A DNA stretch of 45,736 nucleotides from a virus. The notes under the pieces are model-generated. The model was given only the letters and a program-made list of their open reading frames with translations, made no database searches and had not been told where the DNA came from. The translations under genes and the position numbers were made by a program. Below, one piece after another: positions 20,151 to 30,206 of the stretch (its first letter is position 1; every line of letters starts with the position of its first letter). Location: the IMG/VR virus record IMGVR_UViG_3300020419_000026, positions 1-45,736 of that record. One strand, written 5' to 3'.

Positions 20151-21173
20151 TTAAATGATGTTAATAGAACTACTGCAATAGACTCTGGTAACTCCAGTGC
20201 TATCACGGACGATACTAAACGTGAGTATATCGTCATTTGCAGTGGAAGGCGGGGGATTACCACCGACCCACTTAACTCCAGTTGCAATAGGAGAACCGTT
20301 TACAGTGCAAGCATCACCGTAAGTGTATCCTACTCCAGCATTGTTGATAAGAGTTACTGTGGTTGCCTTACTGTTTTGACCACTGACATTTGTAAATGCC
20401 CATGAAGTAACTGATGTAGAAAGTCCACCCAATACAACAGATCCTTGTGAAACGTCAACTGTGAATGTACCACCAGCACTTACACTGAACGTGTCACTAA
20501 AGTTTCCTAAAACCTTCTCTGTGATGTCAGAGTTAAAGTTTACCTGATCCATCAGGGTACTTGCACCACTGACTAAAATATCACCCTGTACATCTAATCG
20601 ACATGTAGGAGCGGTAGAACCAATACCAGTGTACGCTTCATTAGTAACGACAAATGACTTAGAATCAGTTACTGCTGCATCGGATACTCGTAATCCTTGT
20701 CCATTACCTTTAGCAACTGCCCAAATAGTTGGTCTTTCATTCGAGAATGATGCAACTTCTAGTTGTGAAGTAGGTAACGATGTTCCAATGCCGACCATAC
20801 CGTCTGCTTTGATTCTGAACATTGTTGTTGCAGTTCCAACCTCAATAGGGCCATCTGCAATCGCACCAGGCTGTTGAATTGTAATCTTACCAACATCTGC
20901 ATAACTTGTTGTAACAACACCAGATGTATTGATATCAATGTTATCTGTAACACTGGATGCAAGACCAGCAAGAACAGAGGTTGACGCAATACCACAGTTA
21001 GTGGAATACCCAGCAGTGCTAGCAAAAGAAACAAAACTTACAAGGTTAGTACCATCTCCGAAAATATCATATATCTCGTTAAAGTTATTATTAATCTTAA
21101 TAGTCCCTGCCAATAGGGTATCGCCCGTCCCGTCATTCGGAGCCGAACCTGTACTAATCCCTTGTTTAGACAT
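20151..21173 (-). CDS. Fibre-like virion protein
   Basis: A 340-residue protein beginning MSKQGISTGSAPNDGTGDTL, then INNNFNEIYDIFGDG. This N-terminal pattern is common in small fibre-like virion proteins of T4-like marine phages. The middle has repeated Ile/Val/Thr-rich strands (VGTATTMFRIKADGMVGIG, then RLDVQGDILVSGAS), typical of trimeric fibre shafts. The C-terminus contains NAGVGYTYGDACTVNG, a GxGY unit shared with the giants. A TATAAATA late promoter lies 22 bp upstream. The role within the baseplate or fibre is not resolved. Confidence 0.75.
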   Translation of the reverse strand: MSKQGISTGSAPNDGTGDTLLAGTIKINNNFNEIYDIFGDGTNLVSFVSFASTAGYSTNCGIASTSVLAGLASSVTDNIDINTSGVVTTSYADVGKITIQQPGAIADGPIEVGTATTMFRIKADGMVGIGTSLPTSQLEVASFSNERPTIWAVAKGNGQGLRVSDAAVTDSKSFVVTNEAYTGIGSTAPTCRLDVQGDILVSGASTLMDQVNFNSDITEKVLGNFSDTFSVSAGGTFTVDVSQGSVVLGGLSTSVTSWAFTNVSGQNSKATTVTLINNAGVGYTYGDACTVNGSPIATGVKWVGGNPPPSTANDDILTFSIVRDSTGVTRVYCSSSINII

Positions 21174-21194
21174 TACTTAAAAACGTTTTTTCTT

Positions 21195-21202
21195 TATTTA
21201 TA
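21195..21202 (-). promoter_or_regulatory. T4-type late promoter
   Basis: The minus strand reads TATAAATAAAG in the 30-bp gap between the 3000-residue gene stop and the start at 21173. It is a perfect match to the T4 late element. Confidence 0.75.
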
Positions 21203-21203
21203 G

Positions 21204-24200
21204 TTAATATGGAGGGTTATCATCCATAGTGACACTTGTATCGTCAATTCTAATAACAGAAGAGTTAGATCTGTTGGTATCATAGTAGAAAGCAGTAGCT
21301 ACTGTATTTCTAGCAATAGCGGTCTTTGCCTGTGCAAATGTAGTGTCACCAATTTGTTTTACCTTCAGTAATTCATCATCTAATTTAATAATATCACCTT
21401 TGGTTATAGAACCTAAACCAACTGAGACATTCACCCCTTGGTCTGATTCACTAACTGAGTCAGCTATAACCACATTTAACTTCTTGTTCTTAATAGGAGT
21501 TTGAATAATATTGTCAATCAAAATCAAAGCCTGTTTATTTGGATCTTGAACTTTAAGAACATGAGTTCCAGTTCCCAAACTAGTAAATGTAAATGGAAGT
21601 GAAGTTGAGAATCCAGATATTCTGAATTTAACATCATCTAATTTTTGAATGAACAATTCATCAGGCATAACACTTGTTCCACACTCCACAGGAGTTAATT
21701 CAATATTGTTGCCTGGGGTAGCACCACCGATGTATGTGCCTGCAATGGATATTGTGTTTGTAACAGCATACCCAGTTCCACCAGTCACGACTTCAACAGT
21801 AGAAATATCTAAGTTAGCATCTCTAGTAACATTGAATGTTGCACCACTACCACCACCATTATTTGTCGATGGAACATTAGAATATGTACCTTGACTTCCG
21901 ATTCTTGATCCTGTTGTTTTAGTAACAGGGAATAACAAATCATTAGCTGGTGATGCACCACCAAGGAATGTACCAGCAATACCTACAGTATCACCAACAA
22001 TGTAACCACCTCCACCAACAGTTAGAGTTATTGCAGTTGATATACATTGACCTGTAGTTGGATCAAAGTCAAACTTAACTTGGAATCTAGCACCAGTTCC
22101 AGTTGTGGTAAAGCCTGGAACACCACCTTCTGCATTTCCAAATCCATATAATCTAAAGATTGAGCCTGGAGGATTCTCTGTTACAGCAATTCCTGTTACT
22201 GGGCCTGGAATTTGTTGGTTATATCCATTTTCAAATAGTGAACTTCCACCCACACCAGCAGTTACAACAGACATAACAATGTCCTTATCTCCTGTAGTAT
22301 GAGATGTAGTTGCAATACCAATCTTAGCACCACCCTGAGTATCTAATTTTACAGCCTGTCCAGTCTGGAAGTTATGATTCTGAATACTGAGTAAGTTAAG
22401 TCCAAGATCAACATTAGCAGTTGCAGCAGCATTGTATGTTTTCTTGAATACAGGTTCACCACCAACTGTAAGTCCGAACTGTTTACTACCAACCAGTGTT
22501 CCTGTTCTATCGTGTGATCCATTGAAACCAGAGGAAATATCATCAAGATTCAAAACCTTGTTGGTCTTGTTCATAATGAAACTCTTAATGGGTCTACCTT
22601 CTGGGAAGAATATTCTTTGTACAGATCCATCTGGTAATGCGTCATCTTCAGTTACCATGGCAAAGTTATCTCTCTTACCCATGTATATCTCATTATCGAT
22701 ATTGAGGATGAGATCAACTTTAGTATCTACTGCCTGAACCTTCATGTTAGTAGACTTAGCGATTCCTACAGTAGCAGTATTAGCAATAGGATCACTCTCT
22801 ATGATGAGATCCGAGAACTCTAAGAAACCTGATGGGTGAACAATAGATCTTACAGGTTCTTTCCATGTGGTATATGGTAACTTACTCTTGATTGAATATG
22901 AGAACTTCTGGAAGTAGAAGTTGTCGGATAGTCTTTGGCTGAAGTCATTAAGAATACCGACATTCATGTCGTTCTTAGAAACTTTGTCTCTAGTAGATCC
23001 TAGTGTAGTTCTAACACTAAATCTGTTTACATCTCTTACACGACCATTCAACTTAGATATCTGACCGAATAGATTATCTCCAGATCTTAGAGTTCCTATT
23101 GTATCTCTCAATCTAAGTTGACTAATATTGACATTCCAACCATTCTCAGCAACAAATCCTTCAAACTTAGATGATGTTACTTTTTCACCAGATAAAAACT
23201 TAGCATCATTGATGATTGTCATATTGAACTTCGCCATATCGTTGAAGTTGACAATAGAACCTAATGTAAAGTCATCATCATATGTACCCAATGTGACAGT
23301 AGAAATGCCAGGAGCATTTTCCATACTGAACGTGACAGTGGCATTTGAAGTGCTTACACCAGTGACATCATAGAATGAGAAGTCATAATCGGCAGAGTTA
23401 AAGTTACCCTGTCCAGCAAGAATTGAATCTGGTTTAAGTCTGCAATTCTCAACAAATACTTTATCACCTATAGCAAATGGTAACTTAGTTTCTGTAGATC
23501 CAAATCCAGTAGTTACTGGAATATTGAACTGTGCATCCAAAAGAAGTTCAACTGTGACATCTGTACCACTATGAGATACGGCATCAATGTCATAACCATT
23601 GGAGTTATTAGTTGTAATAATACTAAGTGGTTCACTGAACTCAAAAGCATTTTGAATAATATCAACTTTATCTACAGATCCACCTGATACAGTTGCAGAA
23701 ATTTGTACACTGTCATTACCACGAACTGCAAGTGTAGGAGCTTGATTGTACCTTGTACCACCGTCTACCACTTGGATCTCATCCATTCGTGCAATACCAC
23801 TTACGTCAACAATGGCAGGGACACTTAGGAATGGTAGAAGTGTAGGATCAGTTGGATAATCAAATCCATCTTTAATCCTTTCTATAATATCAATCTTACC
23901 AATATCAGGAGATGAAACTTTTACAATAGCATCTTGACCCTGTGTGCTTGCAAAACCAATAACTCTAGGTAGGATAGTATATCCCTTGCCTGGGAAATTA
24001 ATCTTAGTAGAGTTGATAGGGCCTCTTGCATTTGGAGACTGAGTGCTATATGTGATTGTACTTACACCAGCTCTTGATATAACTTTTTGTGGTTCAAGAG
24101 GTTTTTCTATTAGGTTGAAACTGAATGAAGTATCACTAGACTTGATAATCGAGTGATCTGTCTTAAGAACAACATTCTTGAAAGTAATGTTATTTCTACC

Positions 24201-27200
24201 AGTAACTTCTGCATCAGATGTTCCATATAACTTTCTAGCATCAGAAGGAACAACAGGAATTAAATTATAGAATGATTTACTTGGCCAACCAGTTGTTCTG
24301 ATAGTTACTGTGGCATCTACATTTCCAGAAATGCCATCTCTAGAAATATTGAATCCAGTATCGTTTGTACCATTGACATCAAGTTTTTCTCTGAATGATG
24401 AATCTTCAAAGAAGTCAAGTCTCATATCCAATAGACTTTGATCAGATACATCAAATGTAACTGTATTACCACTAGTGAACTCTAGAGGTGGATTGATCTT
24501 AGCAAGGTAACTTAAATTATTAGCAGATGCTTCAGTTACAGTAGATATCGATACTATGTTAGCCTCAAGTACGTCTGACTTGTACTTACATAGTTTGATT
24601 GCATCAGTGTTTAATCTAAGAACAAAGTATGTCTCATTATTCACCAAACCATCAATTGTATTTCCGCCATTATAAAATACAACCTTATCACCACTTTGTA
24701 GAGATTCATCTGGTATTGTAATTTCAGTCAAGTCTGATGAGAAGGCAGATACCGCAAATCCTATTTTACCTGTAGTAACTTTAGCAAGAACTGGATCATA
24801 TCTTATTTCAGTTGTTTCGGTTGATTGTGGTATAGCATCTAGTGTTACTATGTCACCAGTTAGCAATCCGTGAGCAGAAGTAAGTCCTACATCACCAAAG
24901 AACCTTTCTACCTTTGTAGTTACTTTGGGGAAGTTAGTAGTAAAGGATTGTGCAAACCCAGAGTTGGATGCTACTTCGTAGAACCATATTGCATCTCCAG
25001 TTGTAGGAATACCAGTAGTTGATAATCCAATGAAGTCTGGTTCAAAATTTATTGCATATACGTCACTCTGATCAATAAGAACTTCTGTACCAACACCAGA
25101 TGTTGCACCAGCAGATACCTTCGCCCATACAAGTGAAGTTCCACCAATACCCATGTTATAAGTCAATTTCTGGCCAGTAAAGAAGGTATGATCTTTAATG
25201 TAAATTCTCTGTTGAGGAACGAACCTATTCTCAACTGTTTGCACTGTGCTTAACCCAGTAAGAGGTAAAGTATAGTGTATTCCAGTAGAACCAACACCAA
25301 CTGTCTGTTGAGGGTTGAAGAAGACGACTTTGTTCTCAAAAGTAAATCTGGTTATGGTTGAGAAACCAACTGGGAAAGTAAACTTGGTTGGTTTTAAATT
25401 AACGTTGTTTGTTCCAGCCGCATGAGTCATTGCAGCACCAACAAAGTTTTCTCTGTTTACAAACAGTCTATTGAACTGAGAATCAATGGCAGTGATAGTA
25501 AGTGACTCAGTTCCAATTCCAATGATGTCATTTGTTTCAAATCCTGTTACATCAGTAACAAAGATAGAAGTGTTTACACCAGTTGCAGTTACATTGTCTA
25601 AGTACTGAGAAAGACCAACTGATCTTTGTTTAACATTGACTTTTTTAGGTCCGTTGAACTCTGCAAAGGAAGAAGTGCTAATACCACTAAGAATTAGTGT
25701 TTCTTGATCTGCAACTCCATGTGGAAAACTTGTAATACCAGTAATAGTGTTTTTTGTCTTTACAATCTCTGTATTAGCGAAAGTAGAGACTCCGATCTGC
25801 ACTGAGGTGACAGGTTTACCTAAAACAGATCCAACTACGATATTTGCTCCACTTCCATTGGTTCCTGTGTTGTCTAGAGTCAATGTATCGTCAACTTTGT
25901 ATCCATCACCTCTAGAGAAGATAGTTACAGAAGAAATACCAGAACTCTTAGTCTTGATGACTTCAAATTCTTGTTTTAGGGCATCTTTAACATCGTCAAT
26001 CAATTCATAGTCAGAATTACCAAATGAGAGAGAATATGGAGCTACGTTTCTTGTAAGTTCTCTAGATGATATGTCAATATCCTGATTGAAGAAAGTTACG
26101 AAGTTTTCTTCGATAGGAGTGTCTTTAAATGAACCACCAAGCAGATATGGGAATTTTGGTTTAGCAACACCACTAGAATCAACATCTACACTGTAGAAGT
26201 AAGCATATACACCATCTGGGTACTGTGGAGTCACACAATAACGTCCACCATGCACGTCTAGGTCGCCTGAGTTGTCAAAAAGGTAATCATTGGTAAAGTA
26301 TCCAAAAGCAAAGCCAGGTGGTCTTAAACCTGATCTAAGAGTCGTATCAAGAATGTATCCTGACTGCAATCTCTTGATTGCCCCTCCTGTTGCGTTCTGA
26401 TATCCATAAGGACCGTAAATTGGGTTGCCGTCATAAGCAAATCCAAGTATAGGTGAGTGGAAAGCATTTGGTGTCTCTAGATTAGCAGAGTCAATGTTGT
26501 CTCCAAGTTGGAATCTAAGTTTTTGTGGAGGATAGATACCAATTGTCTGTAATTGGAAAGCAGGGTTCGTACTTGGCTTGGTAAGTAGAGAATCTTCGTT
26601 ACTGATGATGGCATCATTCTTCTGAACTTGATTTATCTTCCACTCTTTTACATCTGCTATGAATTTAGCAGATTTACCTCTGTTTTGTAAAGTTAGAGTT
26701 GTATCACTTGAGTTATAACTGATACCACCGTCAAGAATAGTAACACCACTAATTTTATCCCCAGTAATGATTGGTTTTACGTCTGCAAAGCTACCAGTAG
26801 GACTTGTGATGATAATATCGGAGTCTTCACGGTATCCTTTACCAGAGGCGAGTATCTGAACATCTACTATCGATCCATCAATGATGATTGGCTTCAAAAG
26901 AGCGTTAAAGACAACAGTTGAGATACCAACATCGGGTCTTCTATGGAAATCCATGATATTAGTGCAACCATAACCAATACCACCTTCTTCTAAGTAAACA
27001 CTCTCAATACTTCCCAACACTAGAGGGTCAAGCTCAGGTTTGATGACAGTTGTGCTACCAATAGCAGATAAACTTTCTACGTTTACTACTATAGGAGGAT
27101 ATTTTATAGTATGTTTTCCAGATCCGATTCCACGAATTACGACTGATTTATTTTTGTTATAATTCTTTAAATTTCTTTGTGAGGAAACACCAACATCACA

Positions 27201-30200
27201 TAATCTGAATCTATTACTGTCAATTTTCTTAATAGCGTACTGTGTGCTTGTAGAAAGACCATTTGCAACTGTTCCATCAGTAGAGTATTCTACTATTTCT
27301 CCATTATGGAAATTATGGTTGTATGCTAGTATGTAATCATCAGATGTGCTAATACCAGACTGTGTATCTCCGTTTGTTGGTCTACCCTGAACAACTACCT
27401 TCTTATTTGAGTATCCTGAACCAGAGTTTTTAACATAAATCTTGGTTATGGTATTTTTAGCATTGAGTGAAGTAAACTTATGGAAACCAAAACTGATATT
27501 ACCAATATCAACGGTGTTGATACCAGCTTTAGCATCTTCTGGTGTTTTATGTAACTTAATTTTCTTATCATTGATTACACCAGCGAAATAAGTTGCACCA
27601 TCAGTGACGTTAACAATAGGAGTGTTACCTCTAGAGTCATATACGATACCTTCACCTATTTCAAAGTTATGTCTTTCTGGAAAAGTGATACTTTCATCAA
27701 ATGTGTCAACAGCTGATCCATCTGCTTTGAAATTGGCAACAATGCTTCCTCTAACTAGATTAGACTCAAGGACGGCACCAGTTCCGTTACCACCTTCAAC
27801 AGTAATCTTGGGTTTTTCTTGATATCCGATGCCAGGAGCAACCAACTTAACTTCTCTGAATGATCCAGATACGTTAGCATAAGCAACACCACCACTACCT
27901 TGTGCGTCGTTAATGACGAGTGGAGGTCCTGTGATAACATCATAATCTTTGCCTGGATTGGTGACTGTAATCTCTGTAATATCACCGTGGAAGATCTGTT
28001 CATCAAAAACGGTAGGTGGGAAGACCTCAACACCGTTTGCCATCAATCCTACGGCTCTGTTATTGACTATTCTTTCATTTGGATCGTCAAAAAGATTTTT
28101 TTGTTTGTAGAAAGGATACTTTCTAAGAATCTTCTGGTTCTTGAGTGTTTTGTTCTCCCAACCAGACTTGTAGATGTACTGACCAGGCGTTCCTGTTCTA
28201 ACAGCAATGTATTTCTTAGCAAATACGTCAGATCCACTAAATGAAAGATAAAACTCAGTTTGGTTGATTGCAGTTACAAAGTATATACCAGTATTGATTC
28301 CACTATTGGTTGTGTTATCCCAATAGATCTTATCTCCAGTTACATAGTTGTGATTTAGGAGCGTACCAGCGGATGCTGCAGGGTCGAAGGCGGGGTCAAA
28401 CGATTGAATGGTATAAGTAAACCCACCGCCGTTCAAAGGTGTCCCAGAACCGTCTACAACCTCTGTTGTACTGGTTTTTACAAATACTTTATTGTCAGTT
28501 GCAAAAATAGGGTAGTTTGGTAAACCAGAAGAAGCGATGTAGAAGAATTCTTCTGACTTATCAAGGTAACTATTCTGTACACCAACAGGAAACGCATCTA
28601 CACCTGTAAAGTAATTAGAATTATGTTCTGCCTTTGTAACAGTCTTTGTAATTGTAATTGCATTAGCTGGAAGTGTAGTAGCTGTCTGAACAACGATAGT
28701 ATTAGCGTAAACTTTAGAGAGATTGGTTGCATCATACTCAATATCTTTGATAGTGACTGTTGATGAATCTCCAAATTGGTTTTTAACAATTAATATCTCA
28801 TCAACGTAGAAAACAACTGCATCAAATAAAACAATTCTGAAAGTATTGACGTTTACTTGGTTTACAGAAGCAATATTGTGAGTAGATGGTATGTTGTAAA
28901 TCCAATTATTGAATTGTGGCGAATCTCCTAAGTCTCTACCGAAAGAAAGTAACTTAAGACTATCACCAACTTGCATATTGGTAGATTCACTTGTATCAAC
29001 TTCATCAATAACATTAACAAGTCTGAATTCCATCAATGATGTCTGTCCGAATCCAGCATAAGCATATGCAAGCTTGTTTTCTAGAACATCAGCACCAAAA
29101 ACTAATGATGTAGTAACACCAGATACTCCTAAGAACTGGTTTACTGTTTTGTCAGTGTAACTAAAGGTTAAAAAGTTAGCACCTTCTCTAGGTCTTACTA
29201 ATAGTGTTCCACTTTGACCAAATCCAACTGTAGAGTCAACTACAATACTGGTAGAGTTCTCTGCTGTGATTTCTAATGCCTTTGTTTTACCAGGCACAGA
29301 GAATGTACCATCAAATGATGTAGAGTCAAGAGACATCTCGTAGAAGTCAACCTGATTGATTGGTCTGTACTCAACATTGTAGATAGAAGCACTTACAGTA
29401 CCAATACCACTAACGTCTTGATACAAGAAGTTACCAATAGACTCTAGAGGTTGTGCAGCTGGAGTTAAGTTCTCAAGTAGAACGTGTTTAGTTTTGAAAT
29501 ATACGTTTGCAGAAGGTACGATTGTTTGTTCAATCGGTTTTAAGAGTTCAATGTCTTCACCGTAGAGAAGTTTGAAAAGAATCTGATATGAAGAGTCAGT
29601 TCCCTTTGACATATAGAAGTCTTTTGCCCTAGTCAGGATGTTTGTGATAGATGTTCCAGTTATGAAACTTCTATTTTCAAATCCAGGCAAGAACTCTTCT
29701 TTGAACTTGGTGAAAAATGTTTGTAAGAAAAGATTACTTAAGTTAGTAACTACAGATCCAGATACATGCTGTGCAGCATTGGAGGATTGGAAGTTTAAGA
29801 ACTCTGCATCGTCTTCTTTTGATATCTGATCGATACCACTGAATCCTCTAGAACATCCAGTAAACGATGTAGCAGTTTTACCAGTATATGTGATTATCTC
29901 ATCATCGATCTTAAGTAGACCATAGGTATCTGGCCATCCAACAGTAGAAGCTACCTGTATTGTTCTGTCAGCAGCGAAAACATCATCTGTAAGAGTCGTT
30001 GATGTAGCTAAAGTCTCTGAATTGAAAGCACCGATCTTTCGATACTCAGGAAGATTGTTCGCTAAGTCAGCTGTACCAGATTTATGTTCCTGTGATTCGT
30101 AATATTGATTTAAAAAGCTCGCAAAAAGAGGTGATTCCTGATTTAGAAATTCTGGAATCTGAGATTGTATGACATGAGAGACTTTTACTCTTTTAATATC

Positions 30201-30206
30201 TGTCAT
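21204..30206 (-). CDS. Giant baseplate-type protein with a YHYH domain
   Basis: A 3000-residue protein at the position of T4 gp7, directly after gp6. The N-terminus (IPEFLNQESPLFASFLNQYY, later SYQILFKLLYGEDIELLKP) is helical and charged, and probably packs on the wedge. A 'LLKIDDEIITYTGK' module is near residue 100. Residues about 1250-1370 match the YHYH family: GFAYDGNPIYGPYGY, then GGRYCVTPQYPDGVYAYF and FPYLLGG. GGxGY repeats are scattered through the protein (LVAPGIGYQEKP, VKNSGSGYSNKK, LTVGGGGYIVGD). An 'ILIDNIIQTP' module is near the C-terminus. It begins two bases after the gp6 stop (TAAATG). Equivalence to gp7 is inferred from order only. Sequence similarity to T4 gp7 is not evident. 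Confidence 0.85.
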   Translation of the reverse strand: MTDIKRVKVSHVIQSQIPEFLNQESPLFASFLNQYYESQEHKSGTADLANNLPEYRKIGAFNSETLATSTTLTDDVFAADRTIQVASTVGWPDTYGLLKIDDEIITYTGKTATSFTGCSRGFSGIDQISKEDDAEFLNFQSSNAAQHVSGSVVTNLSNLFLQTFFTKFKEEFLPGFENRSFITGTSITNILTRAKDFYMSKGTDSSYQILFKLLYGEDIELLKPIEQTIVPSANVYFKTKHVLLENLTPAAQPLESIGNFLYQDVSGIGTVSASIYNVEYRPINQVDFYEMSLDSTSFDGTFSVPGKTKALEITAENSTSIVVDSTVGFGQSGTLLVRPREGANFLTFSYTDKTVNQFLGVSGVTTSLVFGADVLENKLAYAYAGFGQTSLMEFRLVNVIDEVDTSESTNMQVGDSLKLLSFGRDLGDSPQFNNWIYNIPSTHNIASVNQVNVNTFRIVLFDAVVFYVDEILIVKNQFGDSSTVTIKDIEYDATNLSKVYANTIVVQTATTLPANAITITKTVTKAEHNSNYFTGVDAFPVGVQNSYLDKSEEFFYIASSGLPNYPIFATDNKVFVKTSTTEVVDGSGTPLNGGGFTYTIQSFDPAFDPAASAGTLLNHNYVTGDKIYWDNTTNSGINTGIYFVTAINQTEFYLSFSGSDVFAKKYIAVRTGTPGQYIYKSGWENKTLKNQKILRKYPFYKQKNLFDDPNERIVNNRAVGLMANGVEVFPPTVFDEQIFHGDITEITVTNPGKDYDVITGPPLVINDAQGSGGVAYANVSGSFREVKLVAPGIGYQEKPKITVEGGNGTGAVLESNLVRGSIVANFKADGSAVDTFDESITFPERHNFEIGEGIVYDSRGNTPIVNVTDGATYFAGVINDKKIKLHKTPEDAKAGINTVDIGNISFGFHKFTSLNAKNTITKIYVKNSGSGYSNKKVVVQGRPTNGDTQSGISTSDDYILAYNHNFHNGEIVEYSTDGTVANGLSTSTQYAIKKIDSNRFRLCDVGVSSQRNLKNYNKNKSVVIRGIGSGKHTIKYPPIVVNVESLSAIGSTTVIKPELDPLVLGSIESVYLEEGGIGYGCTNIMDFHRRPDVGISTVVFNALLKPIIIDGSIVDVQILASGKGYREDSDIIITSPTGSFADVKPIITGDKISGVTILDGGISYNSSDTTLTLQNRGKSAKFIADVKEWKINQVQKNDAIISNEDSLLTKPSTNPAFQLQTIGIYPPQKLRFQLGDNIDSANLETPNAFHSPILGFAYDGNPIYGPYGYQNATGGAIKRLQSGYILDTTLRSGLRPPGFAFGYFTNDYLFDNSGDLDVHGGRYCVTPQYPDGVYAYFYSVDVDSSGVAKPKFPYLLGGSFKDTPIEENFVTFFNQDIDISSRELTRNVAPYSLSFGNSDYELIDDVKDALKQEFEVIKTKSSGISSVTIFSRGDGYKVDDTLTLDNTGTNGSGANIVVGSVLGKPVTSVQIGVSTFANTEIVKTKNTITGITSFPHGVADQETLILSGISTSSFAEFNGPKKVNVKQRSVGLSQYLDNVTATGVNTSIFVTDVTGFETNDIIGIGTESLTITAIDSQFNRLFVNRENFVGAAMTHAAGTNNVNLKPTKFTFPVGFSTITRFTFENKVVFFNPQQTVGVGSTGIHYTLPLTGLSTVQTVENRFVPQQRIYIKDHTFFTGQKLTYNMGIGGTSLVWAKVSAGATSGVGTEVLIDQSDVYAINFEPDFIGLSTTGIPTTGDAIWFYEVASNSGFAQSFTTNFPKVTTKVERFFGDVGLTSAHGLLTGDIVTLDAIPQSTETTEIRYDPVLAKVTTGKIGFAVSAFSSDLTEITIPDESLQSGDKVVFYNGGNTIDGLVNNETYFVLRLNTDAIKLCKYKSDVLEANIVSISTVTEASANNLSYLAKINPPLEFTSGNTVTFDVSDQSLLDMRLDFFEDSSFREKLDVNGTNDTGFNISRDGISGNVDATVTIRTTGWPSKSFYNLIPVVPSDARKLYGTSDAEVTGRNNITFKNVVLKTDHSIIKSSDTSFSFNLIEKPLEPQKVISRAGVSTITYSTQSPNARGPINSTKINFPGKGYTILPRVIGFASTQGQDAIVKVSSPDIGKIDIIERIKDGFDYPTDPTLLPFLSVPAIVDVSGIARMDEIQVVDGGTRYNQAPTLAVRGNDSVQISATVSGGSVDKVDIIQNAFEFSEPLSIITTNNSNGYDIDAVSHSGTDVTVELLLDAQFNIPVTTGFGSTETKLPFAIGDKVFVENCRLKPDSILAGQGNFNSADYDFSFYDVTGVSTSNATVTFSMENAPGISTVTLGTYDDDFTLGSIVNFNDMAKFNMTIINDAKFLSGEKVTSSKFEGFVAENGWNVNISQLRLRDTIGTLRSGDNLFGQISKLNGRVRDVNRFSVRTTLGSTRDKVSKNDMNVGILNDFSQRLSDNFYFQKFSYSIKSKLPYTTWKEPVRSIVHPSGFLEFSDLIIESDPIANTATVGIAKSTNMKVQAVDTKVDLILNIDNEIYMGKRDNFAMVTEDDALPDGSVQRIFFPEGRPIKSFIMNKTNKVLNLDDISSGFNGSHDRTGTLVGSKQFGLTVGGEPVFKKTYNAAATANVDLGLNLLSIQNHNFQTGQAVKLDTQGGAKIGIATTSHTTGDKDIVMSVVTAGVGGSSLFENGYNQQIPGPVTGIAVTENPPGSIFRLYGFGNAEGGVPGFTTTGTGARFQVKFDFDPTTGQCISTAITLTVGGGGYIVGDTVGIAGTFLGGASPANDLLFPVTKTTGSRIGSQGTYSNVPSTNNGGGSGATFNVTRDANLDISTVEVVTGGTGYAVTNTISIAGTYIGGATPGNNIELTPVECGTSVMPDELFIQKLDDVKFRISGFSTSLPFTFTSLGTGTHVLKVQDPNKQALILIDNIIQTPIKNKKLNVVIADSVSESDQGVNVSVGLGSITKGDIIKLDDELLKVKQIGDTTFAQAKTAIARNTVATAFYYDTNRSNSSVIRIDDTSVTMDDNPPY

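Noticed and set aside
3347-29829. Plus-strand frames opposite the giant virion genes
   Set aside because: They are mirror frames of well-supported long minus-strand genes, lack ribosome sites and promoters, and give low-complexity or implausible proteins.
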